Shown here in pieces: positions 26,139 through 32,686 of a DNA stretch of 64,000 nt; the first letter of the stretch is position 1; the number at the start of each line of letters is the position of its first letter. The notes beneath the pieces were generated by a model that was not told where the DNA came from, did not search any database, and saw nothing but the letters and a program-made list of their open reading frames with translations. The stretch comes from Flavobacterium proteolyticum (GTDB lineage Bacteria; Bacteroidota; Bacteroidia; Flavobacteriales; Flavobacteriaceae). The translations under genes and the position numbers were made by a program. The stretch covers positions 434,001 to 498,000 of the forward strand of contig NZ_JADFTZ010000001.1 in the NCBI RefSeq assembly GCF_015223105.1, written 5' to 3'.

Positions 26139-27804
26139 TTTCAAATGATTTTATAAAATTTAAATGAAATCCGTTATTGATAATAATTTCTGGTTGTACT
26201 CCCAATTGTTGACATAATTGTTTTACCAAAATTGGATTAATCTCCTTAGAATTGTTTTTTTGACCATTATCAGAATAGCTAAATTCAAACTGATTTTGAA
26301 TCTTTATTATTTCAATTGCAATATTTTTTATTTGATCCTCTTTAAAAGCATATTTTACAGAATTCATGATTAATTCTGTCACCAATAAACCCATATACAT
26401 TGCAGAATCTGAATCTGAACTTATACTATCCGCTTTTAATTTTAAATCTATATTTTCATAAGTACATATTTCTGAAAAACTCTCTCCAATTTTTGCAAAA
26501 TACAATTGTAAATCTATCGTTTTTTTATCCTTTGAAGCATACAATTCCCTATGTAATAATGCAATTGACTGAATTTTGGATTGTAATCGAATTAAATCTT
26601 TATTTTCCTTATTCTCAGTTTTATTTTTTCTAATTGTTTCATTAATTAATAAACTGATTAATTGAAGATTATTATTAACCCGATGATTTGTTTCGCTTAC
26701 TAAAAACTCATTTTCTTTATTTAATTTTTCAAGCGTTTTTTTTGATTTTCTTATTTTGTTGCTATAAAACCATAAAGTTGCCAAACCAGTAAATAAAAAA
26801 AGTAGAATAACAAACAATAATAATAAATTCTTTCTTGATGCAACAAGTTCTTTTTCTTTCTTTTGAATAATATAATTATTTTCTAATAATTCATATTTTT
26901 TCTTGTTTTCATATTCATTTAATAGACTATTAATACCATTTAATGAATCTGAATAATGCATGGCGTTTTCATAATCTTTACTTAAAAAAGTAGTGTTTTT
27001 TAATTCATTATAAATCTGTTGCATTTGCCAAAGATTATTTATTTCTTTTGCTTTCTTTAATCCTTTTTGATAATAATAAATTGCTTTTGAGAAATAGCCC
27101 TCTTTTTGTTGGTAATATCTACCTAAATTGATAGAAACGTCAACATAAGCTATTTTTGCATCATATTTTTCCGCTACTTTGAAAGCTTTTAGAAAATAAT
27201 AAAGAGCGGTTTTAGGCTCCTCAACAAAACTTAAAAAACCTATTTCATTTAAAGTATAAACAATAATTGATTTATCTTTTATTTTAACTTGATCGGCAAG
27301 AATCAAATTACTCAGTTTGTGTATTTTTACAACAGAATCTTGAATATTATTATAATATTGTGCCAGAATTGCTATTCGTCTATTTAAATAGTGATATTTA
27401 TATTCCGAATTATTACTTTTTAAAAATAATTTTTCTGCTTTATATATAAAATCATTTGCTAAATTTCTATTTCCTACATATCTTGAAATTTCAGCCTTTA
27501 CAACTAAAATATGGAAAAGTTCATCTGTATCATTTAATTTACTAAAAGTCTTTTCTGCACTTTCAAGATAATAAAAACAACTATCAGATTTTGCTAAGGA
27601 TTTTAAAACTTCTGCATATCTAATTTTTATTAAAGCTTTTTTCTTAGGACTGATTTTTTCATTTCGAAGCTCACTAAGTATAATTACTCTCGCAGAATCA
27701 TATTGAGAATTTTCAATAAAATACTGCAATCGTTGATCAAAATTATTTTGTGAAAAAACACTTTGAAGAATTAAGCAAAAAAATATTGTAGTTATTATTC
27801 TCAA
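26131..27804 (-). CDS. TPR histidine kinase (HisKA_2 type)
   Basis: 557 residues. After a signal peptide (QSVFSQ) a periplasmic region of TPR-like helical repeats spans roughly 25-300. A coiled coil and a membrane helix (LLLLFVILLFLFTGLATLWF) follow. The cytoplasmic part has a HisKA_2 phosphorylation motif ETNHRVNNNLQL with His near 374, the N box LLVTELIMNSVKYAF and the G1 box YSDNG; the rest of the ATPase domain is short. This is the common Bacteroidota TPR-kinase/LytTR pairing. Confidence 0.9.
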   Translation of the reverse strand: MRIITTIFFCLILQSVFSQNNFDQRLQYFIENSQYDSARVIILSELRNEKISPKKKALIKIRYAEVLKSLAKSDSCFYYLESAEKTFSKLNDTDELFHILVVKAEISRYVGNRNLANDFIYKAEKLFLKSNNSEYKYHYLNRRIAILAQYYNNIQDSVVKIHKLSNLILADQVKIKDKSIIVYTLNEIGFLSFVEEPKTALYYFLKAFKVAEKYDAKIAYVDVSINLGRYYQQKEGYFSKAIYYYQKGLKKAKEINNLWQMQQIYNELKNTTFLSKDYENAMHYSDSLNGINSLLNEYENKKKYELLENNYIIQKKEKELVASRKNLLLLFVILLFLFTGLATLWFYSNKIRKSKKTLEKLNKENEFLVSETNHRVNNNLQLISLLINETIRKNKTENKENKDLIRLQSKIQSIALLHRELYASKDKKTIDLQLYFAKIGESFSEICTYENIDLKLKADSISSDSDSAMYMGLLVTELIMNSVKYAFKEDQIKNIAIEIIKIQNQFEFSYSDNGQKNNSKEINPILVKQLCQQLGVQPEIIINNGFHLNFIKSFEND

Positions 27805-27862
27805 ATGTTGTAAATTATATGTTTTAAATTTTATAAACTTAATAAAATTAATTCAAATGTGT

Positions 27863-28504
27863 TTAAAATTTACTTTTCAACACCATCAAAAAATCTTCTC
27901 TGTCAATTTCCACACAACCTAAACTTGCTAAATGGTCGTTGTAAACTTGACAATCTAATAAATGATAATTAGCTAATTCTAATTGTTTTGCTAAGGCTAT
28001 AAAAGCAAATTTACTAGCATTTGGTACTTTTGAAAACATACTTTCGCCACAAAAAACATGACCTAAATCAACACCATACAAACCACCAACTAGTTTGTCA
28101 TCTTGCCAAACTTCTACACTTTTTGCGATGCCTAATTCGTGTAATTTGCAATAGGCTTCTACCATGTTATCAGTAATCCATGTGCCTTGTTGGTCTTTTC
28201 GAGAAATCTTTTTACAGTTTAGAATTACGTCTCTAAAAGCAGTGTTGAAAGTAACTTTAAATTTCCTTTGATTGATGATATTGCGCATGCTTTTTGAAAC
28301 CTTCAAATCTTCAAAAAACAACACCATTCGTTCTGGCGGACTCCACCATAAAATAGGCTCATCATCTTCAAACCATGGAAATATACCCGAATTATAAGCT
28401 AATACGAGTCGTTCTGGTGATAAATCGCCTCCAACCGCTACAATCCCTTCAGGAGAGGCCATTTCTATTGGTGGAAAATATAATTCTTTGGTTAAAAAAT
28501 ACAT
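27863..28504 (-). CDS. aat: Leucyl/phenylalanyl-tRNA-protein transferase
   Basis: 213 residues. The family blocks GIVAVGGDLSPERLVLAYNSGIFPW, LWWSPPERMVL, GTWITDNMVEAY, VGGLYGVDLGHVFCGESMFS and LLDCQVYNDHLASLG are all present. The enzyme adds Leu or Phe to N-terminal Arg/Lys, marking proteins for ClpSP degradation. The start codon ATG at 28504 gives the typical MYFLTKELYFPP beginning. A period-7 inverted array lies just upstream. Confidence 0.96.
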   Translation of the reverse strand: MYFLTKELYFPPIEMASPEGIVAVGGDLSPERLVLAYNSGIFPWFEDDEPILWWSPPERMVLFFEDLKVSKSMRNIINQRKFKVTFNTAFRDVILNCKKISRKDQQGTWITDNMVEAYCKLHELGIAKSVEVWQDDKLVGGLYGVDLGHVFCGESMFSKVPNASKFAFIALAKQLELANYHLLDCQVYNDHLASLGCVEIDREDFLMVLKSKF

Positions 28505-28516
28505 CGGTTTAAATTT

Positions 28517-28592
28517 AGAATTCAGAAATTAGAATTTAGAAAAAGAAAAAGTCAGAAATTATAAAACTTCTGACTTCTAAATTCTGACTTCT
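28517..28592. repeat. Inverted period-7 AGAA/TTCT array
   Basis: AGAA begins at 28517, 28524, 28531 and 28538 (exact steps of 7), then 28544 and 28554. TTCT begins at 28568, 28575, 28582 and 28589 (exact steps of 7). The inner part makes the nine-base stem AAGTCAGAA/TTCTGACTT (28549-28557 with 28568-28576). It fills the gap between aat and the DUF3127 gene. Confidence 0.8.
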
Positions 28593-28597
28593 AACTT

Positions 28598-28978
28598 TTA
28601 AAAAGGTAAATCGTCGTGCTCTTCTTCGTTAAAGTTAGTTGCAGGTTCAAAAGCTGCTGCTGGTGGCATTGGTGGCATTTGAGGTGCTGCTGCTGGAGCT
28701 TCTGCTTGAACTTTTTCGATTCTCCAACCTTGGATAGAGTTAAAATATTTTGTTTCTCCTTGTGGATTTACCCATTCTCTTCCTCTTAAATTGATAGACA
28801 CTTTTACTTGCTCTCCAACATTATAATTGTTTAACAAATCGGTTTTATCTTGTGCAAACTCAATCAAAATGTGTTGAGGATATTGCTCTTCTGTAGTCAC
28901 TACAAGCTCTCTTTTTTTGAAAGAAGCACTTACTTGTTGTACAGGATTAATTAATTTTACTCTTCCTAAAACTTCCAT
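28598..28978 (-). CDS. DUF3127 protein with SSB-like acidic tail
   Basis: About 126 residues. The first 90 form the DUF3127 domain (MEVLGRVKLINPVQQV, KRELVVTTEEQYPQHILIEF, VKVSINLRGREW), described as an OB-fold-like family. A linker rich in Ala, Pro and Met follows, ending EEEHDDLPF. That final motif closely resembles the C-terminal DDDIPF tip through which single-strand DNA-binding protein recruits repair enzymes. A role in nucleic-acid transactions is inference. The ATG at 28978 is used rather than a TTG 39 bases upstream, which would overlap the flavin reductase gene. Confidence 0.85.
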   Translation of the reverse strand: MEVLGRVKLINPVQQVSASFKKRELVVTTEEQYPQHILIEFAQDKTDLLNNYNVGEQVKVSINLRGREWVNPQGETKYFNSIQGWRIEKVQAEAPAAAPQMPPMPPAAAFEPATNFNEEEHDDLPF

Positions 28979-28989
28979 AATACTAAAAT

Positions 28990-29865
28990 TTATTTTTTTG
29001 CTAATAACAATTTCCAAGCATCAATCGCTCTTCCATTATCTACATACTCTTTTGCTTTTTGAAATTTTGTATCCATATCATCAGCACTTAAAACCGCTTT
29101 GACTTCAAAATTTTCTTTTACAAATATAGCAATTTCTTCTTCTGTTGGGATATTTTCTATATTTCCTAATCTTGCTAAATCATTTCCTGTAAAATAACCA
29201 CTTTCTTTAATGAAATCCGGAATCACATCTACTCCAATTCCTAAAGTAGTTAATGGTTTTTCCACTTCAAACATACCAACATTAGAACGACTGTACCAAT
29301 TAGCTCCCATTCTGGCAACCAAGTCGATTTTGTGTTGGTCAATCATTCCGTTTGCATCTAAAATAGCTTCGTTGATGTGAATTTTTACCACTTCACAAAT
29401 TACTAAATTTCCAGCACCACCTTGGTCTCCTAATGCAATTACATCATTAATTTTACACTCAAATTGCACCGGACTTTCCGCAACACGAAATGGTTTTACT
29501 TTATCAGATTTTAACATTGTAAATCCAGCTTTTTCAAACTCATTCACGCCATCTGGATATTCAGTACTTGATAATGACATTTGTTCAACAATGTCATAAT
29601 TCACGACATTAATCACAACTTCTTTCGTGTTTTGTGCATTGATTAAAGTGTGTTTTGTTGTATTATCGCGCACACGTCTGGCTGGCGAAAAAATTAGAAT
29701 TGGCGGATTGGAACTAAATACATTAAAAAAACTAAATGGTGATAAATTTGGATTCCCATTACTATCCATAGTACTTGCAAAAGCAATAGGTCTTGGTGCA
29801 ACTGCACTTTGTAAATAACCTTGTAATTTTGCTGGTGCTATTTCTTTTGGATCGATGCTTAACAT
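28990..29865 (-). CDS. Flavin reductase-like FMN-binding protein
   Basis: 291 residues. The N-terminal 200 residues are a flavin reductase-like split-barrel domain (YLQSAVAPRPIAFASTMDSNGNPNLSPFSFFNVFSSNPP, and a HKIDLVARMG segment after a nucleotide loop). The C-terminal 90 residues are helical and acidic. The enzyme or its partner oxygenase is not identifiable. It has a strong promoter and is followed after 11 bases by the DUF3127 gene, so the two are probably cotranscribed. Confidence 0.82.
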   Translation of the reverse strand: MLSIDPKEIAPAKLQGYLQSAVAPRPIAFASTMDSNGNPNLSPFSFFNVFSSNPPILIFSPARRVRDNTTKHTLINAQNTKEVVINVVNYDIVEQMSLSSTEYPDGVNEFEKAGFTMLKSDKVKPFRVAESPVQFECKINDVIALGDQGGAGNLVICEVVKIHINEAILDANGMIDQHKIDLVARMGANWYSRSNVGMFEVEKPLTTLGIGVDVIPDFIKESGYFTGNDLARLGNIENIPTEEEIAIFVKENFEVKAVLSADDMDTKFQKAKEYVDNGRAIDAWKLLLAKK

Positions 29866-29880
29866 GTTGTAACTTTTTTA

Positions 29881-29910
29881 CAAAGATAACAAGAACAAGT
29901 GCAATTTCAA
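29881..29910 (-). promoter_or_regulatory. Promoter of the flavin reductase gene
   Basis: On the minus strand: TTG (29910-29908), exactly 19 bases, TATCTTTG (29888-29881), 16 bases before the ATG. The -33 element lies inside the period-6 CAA array. Confidence 0.75.
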
Positions 29911-29941
29911 GAGCAAAAATCAAATGCAAATACAATTACAA
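29890..29941. repeat. Period-6 CAANNN array
   Basis: CAA begins at 29890, 29896, 29902, 29908 and 29914, then after a one-base slip at 29921, 29927, 29933 and 29939. The spacer bases vary, so this is a phased word array rather than a simple tandem repeat. Confidence 0.75.
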
Positions 29942-29995
29942 GAATAAACATCAAATTAAAAAGGATTTTAGTATTTTTACTTCAAATACGAATAC

Positions 29996-31144
29996 ATGCA
30001 GTTTTCAGAAAGTCGAAATCTAACGCGTTGGTTTATCATATTAGCATCTTTTTTCATTGTAATCTTAATACTTTGGAATACCTACAACTTTTTCCAAATT
30101 TTCAAAAACGAAGAACGCGCAAAAATGGAATTTTGGGCAAGCGCTCAAAAAACATTAGCCAATGCCAATGAATATACAGATGTTGATCTTCCACTTCAAA
30201 TTATCCAAAACAATACTACAATTCCAATGATTGTTACTGATAGTAAAGATTCCATTATTAGTCACAATAACATTGATGAAGCAATTGCAAATGACACTGC
30301 TGCGCTTAAAGTCTATTTCAATTCGATAAAAAACGATAACCAACCCATAAAAATGCAACTTTCGGAAAAAAGTTATCAGTTGGTCTATTATGGAAATTCG
30401 CCTTTATTAAATAAATTAAAATATTATCCTGTTGCTTTATTATTGATTATCATTTTGTTTGGTGCCGTTGTTTATAATTTTTATCGTGCAACTAAGATGG
30501 CAACTCAAAATAAACTTTGGGCCGGAATGGCAAAGGAAACCGCACATCAAATTGGAACACCATTATCTTCTTTAATTGGTTGGTTGGAAATTTTAAAATT
30601 AGATAATGTAGAAGAAAGTACGATTATTGAAATAGAAAAAGATATTACTCGATTACAAACCATTACAGATAGATTTTCAAAAATAGGAAGCGAACCCGTA
30701 TTAGAAAAACGCGATATTGTTGAAGACACGAAAAACACAGTTGATTATTTACAAACTCGAGTTTCTCAGCAGGTAAACTTTAATTTTGAAGCTCCTGAAC
30801 ATCCTATTTTGGTTGATATTAATCCAGCATTACATAGTTGGACCATTGAAAATTTAGTCAAAAATGCGATTGATGCCATGAAAGGGAAAGGCAGTTTGAA
30901 TATCGTAATTTCTGAACTTGAAGATATTGTAAAAATCAGCATAACCGATACGGGAAAAGGAATTCCAAAAAACCAATTCACCAAAGTTTTTGAACCTGGG
31001 TTTACAACAAAAAAACGCGGTTGGGGATTAGGATTATCTTTAACTAAGCGAATTGTTGAAGAATACCACAAAGGAAAAATTAAAGTGGCTCATTCTGAAA
31101 TTGGAAAAGGAACTACCATGCAGATTAGTTATAAAACAACATAA
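29996..31144 (+). CDS. Sensor histidine kinase without an adjacent regulator
   Basis: 382 residues. Two membrane helices (about 12-32 and 142-163) bracket a small periplasmic domain of roughly 110 residues. The kinase core has the H box AKETAHQIGTPLSSLIGW with His184, the N box LVKNAIDAM, the G1 box ITDTGKGIP and the G2 box GWGLGLSLTKRIVEEY. The HQIGTPLSS form of the H box is usual for this Bacteroidota group. No response regulator is adjacent, so its partner is unknown. Confidence 0.92.
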   Translation: MQFSESRNLTRWFIILASFFIVILILWNTYNFFQIFKNEERAKMEFWASAQKTLANANEYTDVDLPLQIIQNNTTIPMIVTDSKDSIISHNNIDEAIANDTAALKVYFNSIKNDNQPIKMQLSEKSYQLVYYGNSPLLNKLKYYPVALLLIIILFGAVVYNFYRATKMATQNKLWAGMAKETAHQIGTPLSSLIGWLEILKLDNVEESTIIEIEKDITRLQTITDRFSKIGSEPVLEKRDIVEDTKNTVDYLQTRVSQQVNFNFEAPEHPILVDINPALHSWTIENLVKNAIDAMKGKGSLNIVISELEDIVKISITDTGKGIPKNQFTKVFEPGFTTKKRGWGLGLSLTKRIVEEYHKGKIKVAHSEIGKGTTMQISYKTT

Positions 31145-31145
31145 A

Positions 31146-31167
31146 AAATCCCGAATCATCGGGATTT
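31146..31167. terminator. Bidirectional terminator
   Basis: AAATCCCGA pairs with TCGGGATTT around ATCA, with A and T-rich flanks. It lies between the convergent kinase and HIT genes. Confidence 0.8.
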
Positions 31168-31171
31168 ATAT

Positions 31172-31561
31172 TTATAAGTTTGAAGCAATTTGTTCTGCTA
31201 ATTCTTGAAACTCTTCAGGTGTTAAACTGGTTTTTCTTTGAAAACGCATATCGACCATATCCTGAAGTGGAATTAAATGTACGTGAACATGTGGCACTTC
31301 TAATCCTACAACAGCGACTCCAATACGTTTGCATTCAACCGATTTTTCAATAGCCTTTGCTACTCTTCTAGAAAACTTCATTAATCCTAAATAATGTTCT
31401 TCTTCCATATCAAAGATTTTATTAATCTCTTGTTTTGGAATACAAAGTGTGTGTCCTTTCGCATTAGGATTCACATCTAAAAAAGCCAAATAATTTTCAT
31501 CTTCAGTAATTTTATAACAAGGAATTTCTCCGTTTACTATTTTAGTAAAAATACTAGCCAT
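31172..31561 (-). CDS. HIT-family nucleotide hydrolase
   Basis: 129 residues of the HINT branch. The beginning MASIFTKIVNGEIPCYKI, the middle HTLCIPKQEI, and the signature HVHVHLIP with His91, 93 and 95 identify it. Family members hydrolyse nucleoside phosphoramidates and acyl-AMP. It lies 13 bases after greA on the same strand, a probable two-gene operon. Confidence 0.95.
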   Translation of the reverse strand: MASIFTKIVNGEIPCYKITEDENYLAFLDVNPNAKGHTLCIPKQEINKIFDMEEEHYLGLMKFSRRVAKAIEKSVECKRIGVAVVGLEVPHVHVHLIPLQDMVDMRFQRKTSLTPEEFQELAEQIASNL

Positions 31562-31574
31562 TATAAATAAATTA

Positions 31575-32051
31575 TTAGTCTCTTGTAATTTCTAAAACAT
31601 CAAATTTTAACACACCGTTTGGCACGATAATTTCAGCTACTTCACCAACCGATTTTCCTAAAAGACCTTTTCCAATAGGAGAAGTTACCGAAATTTTTCC
31701 TGATTTTAAATCCGCTTCACTTTCTGCTACTAATGTGTATTTCATTTCCATACCATTAGCTTGATTTTTAATTTTAACGGTAGACAACACCAATGCTTTT
31801 GACAAATCTAATTGCGATTCATCAATTAAACGAGCATTTGCCACTAACTCTTCCATTTTAGAAATTCTCATTTCTAATAACCCTTGCGCTTCTTTTGCAG
31901 CATCATATTCTGCATTTTCAGATAAATCTCCTTTATCTCTAGCTTCTGCAATAGCTTGTGATGCTTTTGGGCGCTCTATACTTTTAAGTTGGTCTAATTC
32001 TTCTCTTAATTTTTTTAATCCTTCTGCGGTGTAATAAGATACTGTACTCAT
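31575..32051 (-). CDS. greA: Transcription elongation factor GreA
   Basis: 158 residues. The N-terminal coiled coil carries the acidic tip region EARDKGDLSENAEYDAAKE, whose Asp and Glu enter the RNA polymerase secondary channel to stimulate transcript cleavage. The C-terminal FKBP-like domain ends with SPIGKGLLGKSVGEVAEIIVPNG. A hairpin lies in its leader at 32078-32099. It is probably cotranscribed with the HIT gene. Confidence 0.96.
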   Translation of the reverse strand: MSTVSYYTAEGLKKLREELDQLKSIERPKASQAIAEARDKGDLSENAEYDAAKEAQGLLEMRISKMEELVANARLIDESQLDLSKALVLSTVKIKNQANGMEMKYTLVAESEADLKSGKISVTSPIGKGLLGKSVGEVAEIIVPNGVLKFDVLEITRD

Positions 32052-32077
32052 AACTTCATCGTTTATATAAATAGAAA

Positions 32078-32114
32078 GAATCCCACCTGCATGGGATTCC
32101 TTTTCACAAAGATA
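32078..32114 (-). promoter_or_regulatory. greA promoter and leader hairpin
   Basis: TATCTTTG on the minus strand (32114-32107) fits the -10 element. Just downstream a perfect eight-base stem, GAATCCCA/TGGGATTC (32078-32085 with 32092-32099), lies in the untranslated leader and is followed on the minus strand by a short T-rich stretch, so partial termination is possible. Confidence 0.5.
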
Positions 32115-32174
32115 GTGATTTATTTTTAATATTAATTTAAGTAATATTGTAATGTTTAGTCAAAAGTAATTAAT

Positions 32175-32182
32175 TAAATTTG
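32175..32182 (+). promoter_or_regulatory. Candidate -10 element for the Rieske-like lipoprotein gene
   Basis: TAAATTTG matches TAnnTTTG. It would put the transcript start at about 32188, so the second ATG (32209) has a 20-base leader while the first (32191) has almost none. Confidence 0.5.
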
Positions 32183-32208
32183 TTTTACAAATGAAAACAA
32201 AAAACCTA

Positions 32209-32631
32209 ATGAAAAAATTTCTTATTCTACTTTTAATCCCTTTATTTTTTGGATGTGACAAAGAAGATTTTCAAAACAATAACCCATATTTACCAAACTA
32301 TCCTGTAAACTTAAACATCAATATGAGTTTACCTCAATACAGTAATTTATTGAGTCCAGCTAATGCAGTTTACATCAATTCGGCTGGACAAGGAATTAGA
32401 GGAATAATCGTTTTTAATACAGGAAGTGGTTATGTTGCATACGACGCAGCTTGTCCTAATCAGTCTTTATCTTCTTGTTCCACTATGACTTTAAGTGGCA
32501 TTGATGCTATTTGTCCGTGTGACGATAAACGTTATAGTTTATTCTCTGGTTTATCTCAAGGCATGCAATATCCTATGAAACGTTATCGCATAGAACAAAC
32601 AAGTGAAGTTTCACTTCGTGTATACAATTAA
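32209..32631 (+). CDS. Rieske-like lipoprotein without histidine ligands
   Basis: 140 residues from the preferred ATG at 32209; the ATG at 32191 adds six. The lipobox places Cys16 after LFFG. The mature domain has the layout of a Rieske [2Fe-2S] protein: a first loop AACPNQ, further cysteines in SLSSCSTM, and a second loop ICPCDDKRYSLF. The CxH and CxxH pairs that bind the cluster have no histidines here, so a normal Rieske cluster is not expected. The role is unknown. A terminator follows. Confidence 0.7.
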   Translation: MKKFLILLLIPLFFGCDKEDFQNNNPYLPNYPVNLNINMSLPQYSNLLSPANAVYINSAGQGIRGIIVFNTGSGYVAYDAACPNQSLSSCSTMTLSGIDAICPCDDKRYSLFSGLSQGMQYPMKRYRIEQTSEVSLRVYN

Positions 32632-32632
32632 T

Positions 32633-32668
32633 AAAAAAGCCTGAAAGTTTATATTTTCAGGCTTTTTT
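32633..32668. terminator. Bidirectional terminator
   Basis: AAAAGCCTGAAA pairs with TTTCAGGCTTTT (inner parts of 32633-32646 and 32655-32668) between convergent genes, with A and T runs outside. The same stem core recurs at 43131-43158. Confidence 0.88.
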
Positions 32669-32686
32669 CAACTTAACTTAATTTAA

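Noticed and set aside
28517-28592. CRISPR array
   Set aside because: The spaced words here and at similar sites are 3-7 bases with spacers of a few bases, far below CRISPR repeat and spacer lengths, and no cas gene is present.
29996-31144. A long antisense frame opposite the histidine kinase
   Set aside because: Frames on the minus strand lack a recognisable start context and family features; the plus strand has a complete kinase.
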